Positions 1 through 8,509 of a stretch of 64,000 bases of DNA are shown here, piece by piece. The stretch is from the NCBI RefSeq assembly GCF_019455385.1, contig NZ_JACOFR010000012.1, forward strand, positions 62,001-126,000. Reading direction: 5' to 3'. Below the pieces are notes generated by a model, which was not told the origin of the DNA, ran no database searches, and was given only the letters and a program-made list of their open reading frames with translations. This stretch comes from Bradyrhizobium sp. BR 10289 (GTDB lineage Bacteria > Pseudomonadota > Alphaproteobacteria > Rhizobiales > Xanthobacteraceae). Every line of letters starts with the position of its first letter. Position 1 is the first letter of the stretch. A program made the position numbers and the translations under genes.

Positions 1-1112
1 ACGGCCGGCTCCTGGGCCGGAGCGGCGGCGACCGCATCGAGATTCGGCTTCGGCGGATTGACGTGTCCGGGGATCGTGCCCGGGGCCTTCGACATCGCCA
101 GCAACTGGAGCGTCGAGCCCTCGGCCTCTTCCGACAGGCCGGTCGAGCCTTCCGGAATCTTGGCGGCAAAGATCTTGTTCATGCCGCCGTCGATGCCGGT
201 GTTCATGCGCGCCATCGGCGTGCCCTTGGCGACGAGCTTGGCGTATTCGGCTTCGTCCTTCGCCTGCTTCTCGCGCACGGCGCTGGCGATGTCCTCGGGG
301 ATCACATAGGCCGGGCACTTGGCCGAGGCGTCGAACACCGGGTCGCGCTTGGCATCCGCCGACTTCGCCGCGTCGAAGACGTATCTCTTCTCGCAGAAAT
401 CGACCTTCGGCTCCTGCCGCGTCACCTCGAAATGATCATAGCCTTCCTTGATCATCTTCCAGAACGGCATGTTCGGGTTGTTCCGGTGTTTGGCCATGTT
501 CACCGGCGTCATCTTGAACGGATAGGCCTGCAGCTGGAACGCCTTCTGGCCGCCGAAGAAGGATTCGCGACCGAGCGAATAGATCTCCGCGATCTGCTCG
601 TCGGTCATGGCGTAGCAGCCGCGCGAAGAGCAATCGCCATGCACCATCAGCTGCGAGCCGGTGCGGCCGAGCGCCTTGTCGAAGGCGTTGGGGAAGCCGG
701 TGTTGAACGAGAGGTAATAGGCCGACTGCGGATTCATCTGGCTCGGATTGATCGAGTAGAATCCCTCCGGCGCCTGGCGGTCGCCTTCGCGCACCTTCGG
801 ACCCAGATCGCCCGACCAGCGGCAGATCGGATAGGTCTTGAGCAGCGCGAACTGGCCGCTGCGGGTCTGCTTCCAGACCTCGAGCTCGGCCTCCTGCTTG
901 AACAGGCGCACCAGGATCGGCGATTGCAGGTCCATGTCCTTCTCGGCCATGGCTGCGACCAGCTTCGGCGGCACCGGCTGGTTGGCCTTGGCGTTGGTCG
1001 CGAGCGACACCTGGTCGGTATCGCAGCCGGCCAGCAGGACACTGGCCGTCATCAGCGCAACCGAAGCCAAGAGCGCGCGAGCAAGCGAACGAGAAATCAA
1101 GATGGACCCCAC
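1..1112 (-). CDS. L,D-transpeptidase (YkuD/YafK-type) lipoprotein, partial
   Basis: The coding frame runs off the left edge, so the C-terminus is missing. The N-terminus is a lipoprotein signal with lipobox LLAGC (Cys at about residue 30), so it should be anchored in the envelope. The YkuD catalytic signature HGDCSSRGC lies near window positions 610-650, with His, Ser and the nucleophilic Cys present. The family forms 3-3 peptidoglycan cross-links or attaches proteins to peptidoglycan; YafK-type members may instead cut such links. I used GTG at 1110-1112; TTG at 1098-1100 is an equally possible start, because no clear ribosome-binding site separates them. The visible end is Pro/Ala-rich. Confidence 0.85.
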   Translation of the reverse strand, partial: MGSILISRSLARALLASVALMTASVLLAGCDTDQVSLATNAKANQPVPPKLVAAMAEKDMDLQSPILVRLFKQEAELEVWKQTRSGQFALLKTYPICRWSGDLGPKVREGDRQAPEGFYSINPSQMNPQSAYYLSFNTGFPNAFDKALGRTGSQLMVHGDCSSRGCYAMTDEQIAEIYSLGRESFFGGQKAFQLQAYPFKMTPVNMAKHRNNPNMPFWKMIKEGYDHFEVTRQEPKVDFCEKRYVFDAAKSADAKRDPVFDASAKCPAYVIPEDIASAVREKQAKDEAEYAKLVAKGTPMARMNTGIDGGMNKIFAAKIPEGSTGLSEEAEGSTLQLLAMSKAPGTIPGHVNPPKPNLDAVAAAPAQEPA

Positions 1113-1412
1113 ACCGTGCCGGGCAGAGAGCGCGAACCCCGATCCCGAAGCATGATCCGACCGGACATCCGGACCCGCCATGACGGGCTTTTTCGAGACC
1201 ACGCTTCAGCGCTTATGCCCTGAAGCCATTGATTAAAATTCTAACCTCTGGGTCATGTGGTCGCAACCCGAGCGGGGATCACGAGCCCGTTGGCCCAAAG
1301 CTGTGGTCAACAGAGACTTAAACTGGGCCGTAACTTGGACTTACCGCCCAAAACCCCACTGAGATCGCCGATTTGGGCAAAAAAAGGGTTAACGCGGGGT
1401 TACCGGGGAAGG

Positions 1413-1543
1413 TCTCGTGCCCCGGACGCGGCGCAGCGCGTAGCGGTGCGACGTCGAGCCGGGGCCCATGCCCAACGCGAATCCTGGAGTTTCTGGGTCC
1501 CGGCTCTGCGCTCCGCTTCGCTGCGCTGGTCCGGGACACGGGG
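1413..1543. repeat. Palindromic intergenic repeat, CCCGGACGCG family, copy 1
   Basis: The element starts GTGCCCCGGACGCG and ends GGTCCGGGACAC, with internal G/C-rich inverted segments. A related copy lies at 2699-2852. It fills most of the 442-bp gap between the L,D-transpeptidase gene and accA. No gene is seen in the rest of that gap, but TTAACGCGGGGTTAC near 1389-1403 is a near-match to a CtrA box. Confidence 0.7.
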
Positions 1544-1554
1544 AAAGTCGCGAA

Positions 1555-2517
1555 TCAGCCCAGTTTCCGGCCGATATCGAGGAATTTCTGCCGCCGCTGC
1601 CTGCGGATGGCCTCGCCGTCGAGGCCGCGGAGCTCGTCGAACGCCTTGGCGATGGCATCGCCGGTGGTGGCGATCATGGCGGCGGGGTCGCGGTGGGCGC
1701 CGCCGACCGGCTCCTTCAGGATCGCGTCGATCACCCCGAAGCGGAGCATGTCCTGGGCGGTGATCTTCATGTTGTTGGCGGCTTCCTGCGCCTTGGAGCC
1801 GTCGCGCCAGAGGATGGAGGAGGCGGCTTCCGGCGAGATCACGCTGTAGATCGCGTGCTCCAGCATCAACACCTTGTTTGCGGTGGTGATGGCAATGGCG
1901 CCGCCGGACATGCCCTCGCCGGTGATGATGGCAACGTTCGGCACGGTCAGCGCCATGCAGGCATCGGTCGAGCGCGCGATGGCTTCGGCTTGTCCCCGCT
2001 CCTCGGCGCCGATGCCGGGATAGGCGCCGGCGGAATCGGCCAGCGACAGCACCGGCAGGCCGAACCGCTCGGCCATCTCCATCAGCCGCACGCATTTGCG
2101 GTAACCCTCAGGCCGCGCCATGCCAAAATTGTGCTTGATGCGGCTCTCGGTGGAATCGCCCTTTTCCTGGCCCATCACGCAGATCGGCTCGCCACGGAAG
2201 CGGCCGAAGCCGGCCACCAGCGCCTCGTCCTCGCCGAACTTGCGGTCGCCGGCGAGCGGGGTGAATTCGGTGATCAGGCCCTTGATGAAATCGTTGAAAT
2301 GCGGCCGCTGCGGATGCCGCGCCACCAGCGTCTTCTGCCACGGCGTCAGGTTCAGATAGAGGTCGGCCAGCGCCTGCGCCGCCTTGTCCTCGATCCGGCC
2401 GATCTCATCGGTGATGTCGGTGCCGGAGGCCGCAAGCGTGCGCAATTCGTCGACCTTGGAGTCGAGCTCGGCGACGGGCTTTTCGAAGTCGAGATAGCTG
2501 CGCATCTGATCTGGCAT
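1555..2517 (-). CDS. accA: Acetyl-CoA carboxylase carboxyltransferase subunit alpha
   Basis: This 320-residue protein is the alpha half of the carboxyltransferase that moves the carboxyl group from biotin to acetyl-CoA, giving malonyl-CoA, the first committed step of fatty-acid synthesis. It acts in the cytoplasm with AccD. Family signatures are seen: WQKTLVARHPQRP, GAYPGIGAEERGQ and GEGMSGGAIAI (oxyanion-hole glycines), then SPEAASSILWRD. ATG 2517 matches the usual AccA length; upstream in-frame codons do not resemble AccA. It lies downstream of xerD on the same strand, separated by a repeat. Confidence 0.97.
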   Translation of the reverse strand: MPDQMRSYLDFEKPVAELDSKVDELRTLAASGTDITDEIGRIEDKAAQALADLYLNLTPWQKTLVARHPQRPHFNDFIKGLITEFTPLAGDRKFGEDEALVAGFGRFRGEPICVMGQEKGDSTESRIKHNFGMARPEGYRKCVRLMEMAERFGLPVLSLADSAGAYPGIGAEERGQAEAIARSTDACMALTVPNVAIITGEGMSGGAIAITTANKVLMLEHAIYSVISPEAASSILWRDGSKAQEAANNMKITAQDMLRFGVIDAILKEPVGGAHRDPAAMIATTGDAIAKAFDELRGLDGEAIRRQRRQKFLDIGRKLG

Positions 2518-2698
2518 CAACTCAATATAGGGGGACAGGGCGTGGGAAGCGAAGCAGGTTGGCTTCTGGACAAGAAGTGTAGCTTCTTCAAAGGGTTGAC
2601 TTGTGTGCTCCCGGGAGCGCCGCAAATCAAGGATAAGGCCACGGCTCTTTCTGCGGAGATGTGGCCGAAGTCAAGGCGGAGTTTGGCGTCCGGTCGGC

Positions 2699-2852
2699 GG
2701 TCTCGTGTCCCGGACGCGCTGCAGCGCTTCTTGGCGCTGCTGCGCAGAGCCGGGGCCCAGCGAGCGGCATGGGCCCCGGCTCTGCGTCGCACCGTACCCG
2801 GACGATGCTTCGCATCGCCGGGAACGCTGCGCCGCGTCCGGGGCACGAGACC
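2699..2852. repeat. Palindromic intergenic repeat, CCCGGACGCG family, copy 2
   Basis: The outer arms GGTCTCGTGTCCCGGACGCG and CGCGTCCGGGGCACGAGACC are near-perfect inverted repeats. Inner stems include GAGCCGGGGCCC/GGGCCCCGGCTC. It occupies the accA-xerD gap (2518-2863), in which no gene is seen. Confidence 0.75.
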
Positions 2853-2863
2853 TGTTTACTTCT

Positions 2864-3838
2864 TTACTTCTCCGCCAGGGGATGCAGGTCGCGCACCAGG
2901 CTTTTCAGCCGCTCCTCCACCACGTGGGTATAGATCTGCGTCGTCGAGATATCGGTGTGGCCGAGCAGCGTCTGCACGATGCGCAAGTCCGCGCCATTGT
3001 GCAGCAGATGGCTGGCGAAGGCGTGGCGCAGCACGTGCGGGGAGACCAGCCGGGCCTGCAAGCCCGAAGCGACCGCGAGCTCCTTCAAGTCGCGGGCAAA
3101 ATGTTGCCGCGTCAGGTGTCCGCTCTCGCCGAACGAGGGAAACAGCCATTTCGACGCAGCAAGGCTGTCTTTCTTCTTCTCGCCGTTCGCGGCTTCCGTC
3201 GCGGCAAGGTAATCCGCCATCGCCTGCCGCGAGGCCTCGTTCAGCGGTACCAGGCGCTCCTTGTTGCCCTTGCCGCGCACTACGATCATGCGGGCATCGC
3301 GCTTGGCCGCCGAGCGCGGCAGCGCCACCAGCTCGGAGACGCGCAGGCCCGTGGCGTAGAGCACTTCCAGCAGGCAATACAGCCGCAGCGCGCGCAGCCG
3401 TTTCGAGGGAGAGGCATCTTGCGCCTCGCTCAATTCCTTGGCGCGGCGGAGCATGCGGTCGACATCTGATATCGACAGCACCTTTGGCAGGCCGCGGCCG
3501 CGCTTGGGGCCGGACAGGATCGCGGCGGGATCGTCGCCGCGGATCCGCTCGCTCAGTAGGAAGCGGTAGAGATGCCGCATCGCCGACAGCCGCCGCGCGA
3601 CGCTGGTGGATTTGAAGCCGCGGCTGTCGAGATCGGCGAGATAATCGCGCAGCGTCTGCGTTTCCGCGTCCGCAAAGCTATGGCCGACCCGGCCGAGAAA
3701 CTCCGAGAAATCGGTGAGGTCGCGGCGATAGGCGTCGAGCGTGTTGGGGCCGGCGCCTTGTTCCGCCGCGAGCATGTCGAGGAACAGGCCGGTGAGCTTG
3801 GTGTCTGAGGGCTTGTTGGCAGCAGGTCTGGCAGGCAT
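2864..3838 (-). CDS. xerD: Site-specific tyrosine recombinase XerD
   Basis: A 324-residue tyrosine recombinase. With XerC it resolves chromosome dimers at dif near the division septum. The N-terminal SAM-like DNA-binding domain covers about residues 12-100 and the catalytic domain the rest. The full catalytic set is visible: Arg166 (ATGLRVSEL), Lys190, His268 and Arg271 (HVLRH), His294 (LLGHTDIS) and Tyr303. Length and the final VVEERLKSLVRDLHPLA are typical of XerD. Nothing nearby suggests a phage or integron role, so I read it as the housekeeping enzyme. Confidence 0.95.
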   Translation of the reverse strand: MPARPAANKPSDTKLTGLFLDMLAAEQGAGPNTLDAYRRDLTDFSEFLGRVGHSFADAETQTLRDYLADLDSRGFKSTSVARRLSAMRHLYRFLLSERIRGDDPAAILSGPKRGRGLPKVLSISDVDRMLRRAKELSEAQDASPSKRLRALRLYCLLEVLYATGLRVSELVALPRSAAKRDARMIVVRGKGNKERLVPLNEASRQAMADYLAATEAANGEKKKDSLAASKWLFPSFGESGHLTRQHFARDLKELAVASGLQARLVSPHVLRHAFASHLLHNGADLRIVQTLLGHTDISTTQIYTHVVEERLKSLVRDLHPLAEK

Positions 3839-3855
3839 GCCCGTCAGGCTAGCTC

Positions 3856-4002
3856 CTATTTCTTGAGAAATTTATCCGGCGGAATCGTCACCGTCATTTC
3901 CCGCGACTTCGGGCTGACGAAGTTCGCCAGCGCGAACACCACACCGTAGACGATGCCGGCGATCACGGCGACGACCGTCAGGAAGCGGAACAGGCTGGGC
4001 AT
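3856..4002 (-). CDS. Small single-pass membrane protein, 48 residues
   Basis: This short frame begins MPSLFRFLTVVAVIAGIVYG and ends IPPDKFLKK. It has one hydrophobic segment (about residues 5-28) followed by a short polar tail. It lies between xerD and the divergently transcribed aroK. I do not know its function. Its clean start, transmembrane-plus-charged-tail pattern and position make it more likely a real gene than chance. Confidence 0.6.
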   Translation of the reverse strand: MPSLFRFLTVVAVIAGIVYGVVFALANFVSPKSREMTVTIPPDKFLKK

Positions 4003-4149
4003 CGGGCAGGGTCTCGAGGCGTGGCAAATTAACCAATGAAATCATCCAACATGTTCGCCCTTTCGTGGCAAGAGTCCTCTGGCGAGGGCCCCTTGGGGGT
4101 CGTATAGGTGGCCCAGATGCCGCATTTGGCGGCAGATCGAGCGAGGGAT

Positions 4150-4776
4150 ATGTCCGACGCCGCGTCGCCAGCACAAGTGTCTCCTGAGGCCGACATCGTG
4201 TCGGCGCTCGGGGCGCGCTCGATCGTGCTCGTCGGCATGATGGGGGTGGGCAAATCCACCATCGGGCGCCGTATGGCTATCAGGCTCAAGCTGCCCTTCG
4301 TCGATGCCGACACCGAGATCGAGGCGGCGGCCGGCATGACCATACCGGAGATTTTCGAGCGTCACGGCGAGCAGCATTTTCGCGACGGCGAGGCCCGCGT
4401 CATCGCCCGTCTGCTCGACGGCGGCCCGGCGGTGCTGGCGACCGGCGGCGGCGCCTTCATGCGCGAGGAGACGCGCAATCGTATCGCGTCCAAGGCGGTC
4501 TCGATCTGGCTCCGGGCGGACCACGACGTCATCATGCGCCGCGTCCGCCGCCGCGCCGACCGCCCGCTGCTCCAGACCGCCGATCCCGAAGGAACCGTGA
4601 CGCGCCTGCTCACCGAGCGCGAGCCGATCTACGGCAAGGCCGACCTCACCATCGCCTCGCGCGACGTACCGCACGACAGAATTGTCGACGAATGCATCGA
4701 GACGCTGCACGCCCATCTCTGCGGCCAGGCCGCCGCATCCGAAACCCCTGCCGACGTCGCGAGTGCCGTCCAATGA
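4150..4776 (+). CDS. aroK: Shikimate kinase
   Basis: Phosphorylates shikimate with ATP in the pathway to chorismate and aromatic amino acids. Walker A is GMMGVGKST (residues 29-37), followed by the shikimate-binding DADTEIE segment and GGGAF. At 208 residues it is slightly long because of an extra N-terminal stretch. I chose ATG 4150, preceded by GCGAGGG, over an in-frame ATG at 4108. Its stop overlaps the aroB start (ATGA), so the two are translationally coupled. Confidence 0.95.
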   Translation: MSDAASPAQVSPEADIVSALGARSIVLVGMMGVGKSTIGRRMAIRLKLPFVDADTEIEAAAGMTIPEIFERHGEQHFRDGEARVIARLLDGGPAVLATGGGAFMREETRNRIASKAVSIWLRADHDVIMRRVRRRADRPLLQTADPEGTVTRLLTEREPIYGKADLTIASRDVPHDRIVDECIETLHAHLCGQAAASETPADVASAVQ

Positions 4777-5921
4777 CCGCGCCTTTGAAACATTCCGACC
4801 CCGTCAATGTCGACGTCGCGCTCGGCGACCGCGCCTATGACATCGTGATCGGCCGCGGCGTACTGGCTTCGCTCGGCGAACGCGTCGCGAACTTGCGTCC
4901 CGGCGTCCGCACCGCGATCGTGACGGATCGCACCGTCGCCAAATACTGGCTCGAGCCGACCGAGGCGACGCTCGCAGCGAGCGGCATCCCGACATCGCGC
5001 ATTATCGTCGAGGAAGGCGAGATCTCCAAGACCTATGCGGGCCTTGAAAAGGTCAGCGAGGCCCTGATCGCCGCAAAGATCGAGCGCAACGATCTCGTCA
5101 TCGCGCTCGGCGGCGGCGTGGTCGGCGATCTCGCCGGCTTTGCGGCGGCTATCCTGCGCCGCGGCGTCGATTTCGTGCAGGTGCCGACCTCGCTGCTGGC
5201 GCAGGTCGATTCCTCCGTTGGCGGCAAGACCGGCATCAACTCGCCGCAGGGCAAGAATCTGCTCGGCGCCTTCCACCAGCCGGTGCTCGTCATCGCCGAC
5301 ACCGCCGTGCTCGACACGCTGTCGCCGCGCCAGTTCCGCGCCGGCTACGCCGAGGTGGCCAAATATGGCGTGCTCGGCGACGAGGCCTTCTTCGCCTGGC
5401 TGGAGAAGAACCATTCCGATATCTTCAAGGGCGGCTCGGCCCGCGAGCACGCGATCGCAACCTCCTGCCGGGCCAAGGCCGGCGTGGTCTCGCGCGACGA
5501 GCGCGAGACCGGCGAGCGCGCGCTGCTCAATCTCGGCCACACCTTCGGCCACGCGCTGGAAGCCGCGACCGGCTTCTCCGATCGCCTGTTTCACGGCGAG
5601 GGCGTGTCGATCGGCATGACGCTGGCGGCGCAGTTTTCCGCGAAGCTCGGCATGATCGGCGAAGCCGATGCCACGCGCGTCGAGCGTCACCTGATCGAAG
5701 CCGGCCTGCCGACGCGCCTGCAGGACATCGCGGGCTTCGCGCAGGAAGGCCTTGCCGACGCCGACGCGCTGATGACGCTGATGGCACAGGACAAGAAGGT
5801 CAAGCGCGGCAAGCTCACCTTCATCCTGCTGGAGGCGGTGGGACGCGCCGTCATCGCAAAGGATGTCGAGCCGGCCCCGGTGCGCGATTTCCTGAAGGAC
5901 AAGCTCGCGCAGAAGGCTTGA
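4773..5921 (+). CDS. aroB: 3-dehydroquinate synthase
   Basis: A 382-residue NAD- and metal-dependent enzyme that cyclises DAHP to 3-dehydroquinate, step two of the shikimate pathway. Signatures include GGGVVGDLAGF (NAD site), TSLLAQVDSSVGGKTGIN and the metal-ligand motif NLGHTFGHALE. The ATG overlaps the aroK stop by four bases. The aroKB pair is followed 30 bp later by a CNNM-like gene on the same strand, so all three may share a transcript. Confidence 0.97.
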   Translation: MTAPLKHSDPVNVDVALGDRAYDIVIGRGVLASLGERVANLRPGVRTAIVTDRTVAKYWLEPTEATLAASGIPTSRIIVEEGEISKTYAGLEKVSEALIAAKIERNDLVIALGGGVVGDLAGFAAAILRRGVDFVQVPTSLLAQVDSSVGGKTGINSPQGKNLLGAFHQPVLVIADTAVLDTLSPRQFRAGYAEVAKYGVLGDEAFFAWLEKNHSDIFKGGSAREHAIATSCRAKAGVVSRDERETGERALLNLGHTFGHALEAATGFSDRLFHGEGVSIGMTLAAQFSAKLGMIGEADATRVERHLIEAGLPTRLQDIAGFAQEGLADADALMTLMAQDKKVKRGKLTFILLEAVGRAVIAKDVEPAPVRDFLKDKLAQKA

Positions 5922-5951
5922 TGCGCGGCTGAACGTTTTTTCGAGTGCTGC

Positions 5952-7256
5952 ATGGACTGGCTCGGCTTCACCATCGTCATTATCTGCCTGCTCGTCTCGG
6001 GCTTTTTCGCCGCGAGCGAGACCGCGCTGACGGGCGCCTCGCGCGCCAGCATGCTGCGGCTCTCCAAGCAGGGTAATCGCGACGCCGACGTCGTCTCGCA
6101 GCTGCTCGACATGCGCGAGCGCTTGATCGGCGCGCTGCTGCTCGGCAACAACATCGCCAACATCAGTGCATCCGCGCTTGCGACCGCCATCTTCACCGCC
6201 TGGTTCGGCGATGTCGGCGTGCTCTATGCCACCGGCGTGATGACCGCTTTGGTGGTGATCTTTGCCGAGGTGCTGCCGAAAACCATCGCGATCAACGCGC
6301 CGGATCGCATGGCGCTCGCGGTGGCGCGCCCGATGCGGCTGACCATGTATGTGCTGGGTCCGCTGCTGCGCGTCGTCGAGGTCATCGTGCGTCTGCTGAT
6401 GCGCGGCTTTGGCCTTGCCGGCGAGCACCAGGCGATCCTGTCGCCGACCGAACGCCTGCGTGGTGCGGTCGACCTGCTGCACCACGAGGGCAAGGTCGAG
6501 AAACAGGACCGCGACATGCTCGGCGGCCTCCTCGACCTGCGCGAACTCCAGGTCTCCGACGTCATGATCCATCGCACCGAGATGATGATGATCAATGCCG
6601 ACATGCCGCCGGACGATCTGGTGCGCGAGGTGCTGGCGACCGAATACACCCGCATTCCGCTCTGGCGCGAGAAGCCGGAGAACATCATCGGCGTGCTTCA
6701 CGCCAAGGATTTGTTGCGCGCGATCCGCGCCGCCGACGGCGACACCTCGCGCATCGACGTCTCCACCATCGCGCTGCCGCCCTGGTTCGTGCCGGAGATG
6801 CGGCCCCTCGCCGAGCAGCTCAAGGCGTTCCGCCGCCGCAAGACCCATTTCGCGCTCGTGGTCGACGAGTACGGCGAAGTCGAAGGTCTCGTGACGCTGG
6901 AAGACATTTTGGAAGAAATCGTCGGCGACATCTCCGACGAGCACGACGTTGTGGTCGCCGGCGTGCGCGCCCAGCCTGATGGGTCGGTCGTGGTCGACGG
7001 TTCGGTGCCGATCCGCGATCTCAACCGCGCCATGGACTGGCATCTGCCCGATGAAGAGGCAACCACGGTCGCCGGCCTCGTCATTCACGAGGCGCGCTCG
7101 ATCCCCGATCGCGGCCAGAGCTTTACGTTCCACGGCTTCCGCTTCCGCGTCCTCCGCCGCGAACGCAACCGCATCACCGCGCTCCGTATTTCGCCGGTGC
7201 CGCGGGATGCCGAGATGGAAGAGGCGAAGCCGAGACGGGCCGGCACGTCGTTTTAG
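5952..7256 (+). CDS. CNNM/CorC (HlyC) family membrane protein with CBS pair
   Basis: 434 residues: an N-terminal DUF21/CNNM transmembrane domain (about residues 1-180, starting WLGFTIVIICLLVSGFFAASETAL, read as hydrophobic then the conserved SE-T-A motif), a CBS-domain pair (about 200-330) and a C-terminal CorC_HlyC domain. The family is linked to magnesium or cobalt homeostasis; the old name hemolysin is misleading. Its place after aroKB looks like a shared transcript rather than a shared pathway. Confidence 0.9.
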   Translation: MDWLGFTIVIICLLVSGFFAASETALTGASRASMLRLSKQGNRDADVVSQLLDMRERLIGALLLGNNIANISASALATAIFTAWFGDVGVLYATGVMTALVVIFAEVLPKTIAINAPDRMALAVARPMRLTMYVLGPLLRVVEVIVRLLMRGFGLAGEHQAILSPTERLRGAVDLLHHEGKVEKQDRDMLGGLLDLRELQVSDVMIHRTEMMMINADMPPDDLVREVLATEYTRIPLWREKPENIIGVLHAKDLLRAIRAADGDTSRIDVSTIALPPWFVPEMRPLAEQLKAFRRRKTHFALVVDEYGEVEGLVTLEDILEEIVGDISDEHDVVVAGVRAQPDGSVVVDGSVPIRDLNRAMDWHLPDEEATTVAGLVIHEARSIPDRGQSFTFHGFRFRVLRRERNRITALRISPVPRDAEMEEAKPRRAGTSF

Positions 7257-7269
7257 CCGCCAACACCGG

Positions 7270-7384
7270 TGTCATCGCCCGCGAAAGCGGGCGATCCAGT
7301 ATCCCAGAGGCGAACGTTGGAGAGCTCGCTCTCACCACCCTCGCCGCGGCGTACTGGATGCCCCGCCTGCGCGGGGCATGACGG
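7270..7384. repeat. Palindromic intergenic repeat, GTCATCGCCCG family, copy 1
   Basis: The left half carries GTCATCGCCCGC, a GCGGGCGAT return arm and CCAGTA. The right half is TACTGGATGCCCCGC ending GGGGCATGAC. Related copies lie at 32338-32441 and 34055-34160. It sits between the convergent CNNM-like and bolA genes and could act as a two-way terminator or REP-type element. Confidence 0.75.
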
Positions 7385-7390
7385 CTGAGA

Positions 7391-7666
7391 TTAGCTCCCG
7401 CCTTCCCCCGGCACCTGCGCATGGATCGCCAGCGCGTGCACGCTGCCGGAGAGTTCCGCGGCCAGCGCCGCATTTATCATGCGGTGGCGGTCGACCCGGC
7501 TCTTCCCTTTGAAGGCCTGCGATACGATATACACACGGAAGTGCGTCTCGCCGCTCGGCCGATGGCCGGCATGGCCCTCATGCAAATGTGACTCGTCAAC
7601 GACTTGCAGGCTTTCCGGCGTGAAAGCTTCCTGCAACTTGTTGCTGATAGTGTCTCGCATAACCAT
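7391..7666 (-). CDS. BolA family protein
   Basis: A 91-residue BolA-type protein. The family works with monothiol glutaredoxins in iron-sulfur cluster handling and iron regulation, and some members bind DNA. The hallmark segment HFRVYIVSQAFKGKSRVDRHRMI is seen in part (GKSRVDRHR), with conserved histidines after it. It is transcribed divergently from the J-domain gene, sharing a gap of about 100 bp. ATG 7666 and the ATG two codons later are both possible starts; neither has a strong ribosome-binding site. Confidence 0.92.
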   Translation of the reverse strand: MVMRDTISNKLQEAFTPESLQVVDESHLHEGHAGHRPSGETHFRVYIVSQAFKGKSRVDRHRMINAALAAELSGSVHALAIHAQVPGEGGS

Positions 7667-7771
7667 GTTGTGCCATTCGGGTGCAGAGATCGCATCCGTT
7701 ATTTGCCGGGTTTGCCGCTAATTGCAATGTCAAGACTTGAAGGTTTTTGCATTGCGTAGTCAAAGTCAGCC

Positions 7772-8404
7772 ATGCCGATCGATTCATCAAAATTCTTCGA
7801 CTCCATTCGGGTGAAGCCGCGGGGCAAGCAGCCCGAGGTGAAGCCGCGCGACACCGTCGTGGGCTGCGAGTGGGCCGGGTGCCAGAACAAGGGCGCGCAC
7901 CGCGCGCCGAAGGGTCGCGAGAACCAGCGCGAGTACTGGCACTTCTGCCTCGACCACGTGCGCGAGTACAACCAGAACTACAATTTCTTCTCCGGCATGA
8001 ACGCCGACGCGGTCGCGCGCTACCAGAAGGATGCGCTGACCGGCCATCGTCCGACCTGGAAGATGGGCGCCAATGGCGGCAAGAAGGGGACGGAAGCCGA
8101 CATCGACATGGCGTCCGATCCGTTCAGCATGTTCTCCGAGATCAACGGCCGCGCCAGCTGGCGCAAGGGCCCGGAGGCCGAGCCCAAGGCCGAGACCCGC
8201 AAGGTCATGAACGCCGAGCGCAAGGCGCTCCAGGTCATGGGCTTGGGTCCGAATTCCACGCTCGCCGACGTCAAGAGCAAGTACAAGGCGCTGGTCAAGC
8301 AGCACCACCCCGACGCCAACGGCGGCGACCGCTCCACCGAGGACCGCCTGATCGAGATCATCAAGGCGTATAACTATCTGAAGACGGTGGTGCGGGAGGC
8401 CTGA
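7772..8404 (+). CDS. J-domain (DnaJ-like) protein
   Basis: 210 residues. The J domain is at the C-terminus (about 145-205) with the HPD motif in KQHHPDANGGD, so it should stimulate an Hsp70. The N-terminal half is specific to alphaproteobacteria and carries Cys/His residues (CEWAGCQNKG and HFCLDH) that may bind metal. From recall, this gene usually lies directly before cobS in Rhizobiales; here cobS is about 8 kb away, beyond an accessory block. Confidence 0.88.
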   Translation: MPIDSSKFFDSIRVKPRGKQPEVKPRDTVVGCEWAGCQNKGAHRAPKGRENQREYWHFCLDHVREYNQNYNFFSGMNADAVARYQKDALTGHRPTWKMGANGGKKGTEADIDMASDPFSMFSEINGRASWRKGPEAEPKAETRKVMNAERKALQVMGLGPNSTLADVKSKYKALVKQHHPDANGGDRSTEDRLIEIIKAYNYLKTVVREA

Positions 8405-8417
8405 GTCTCGCCACGTC

Positions 8418-8505
8418 GTAGCCCGGATGGAGCGCAAGCGTAATCCGGGGCTTTCTCACACAACGATAAGCTTTCCCGGATTGCGCTTCGCTCCATCCGG
8501 GCTAC
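8418..8505. repeat. Palindromic intergenic repeat, GTAGCCCGGATGGAGC family
   Basis: The arms GTAGCCCGGATGGAGCGCAA and CGCTCCATCCGGGCTAC, with inner CCGGATTGCG, form a long near-perfect hairpin between convergent genes. This family is widespread in proteobacteria. Only one copy is seen here. Confidence 0.8.
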
Positions 8506-8509
8506 TTCA

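Noticed and set aside
63-1223. Long plus-strand open frame opposite the L,D-transpeptidase
   Set aside because: It is the antisense of a gene with clear YkuD motifs; its Arg-rich composition is typical of an opposite-strand shadow in high-GC DNA.
1389-1403. CtrA-like box TTAACGCGGGGTTAC
   Set aside because: One mismatch to TTAA-N7-TTAA and no cell-cycle gene nearby; could be chance.
2864-3838. Tyrosine recombinase as a sign of a phage or integrative element
   Set aside because: Length, C-terminal sequence and neighbours fit housekeeping XerD, and it is 22 kb from the low-GC island.
7941-7955. TGGCAC...TGCC resembling a sigma-54 promoter
   Set aside because: Wrong spacing and inside the J-domain coding region.
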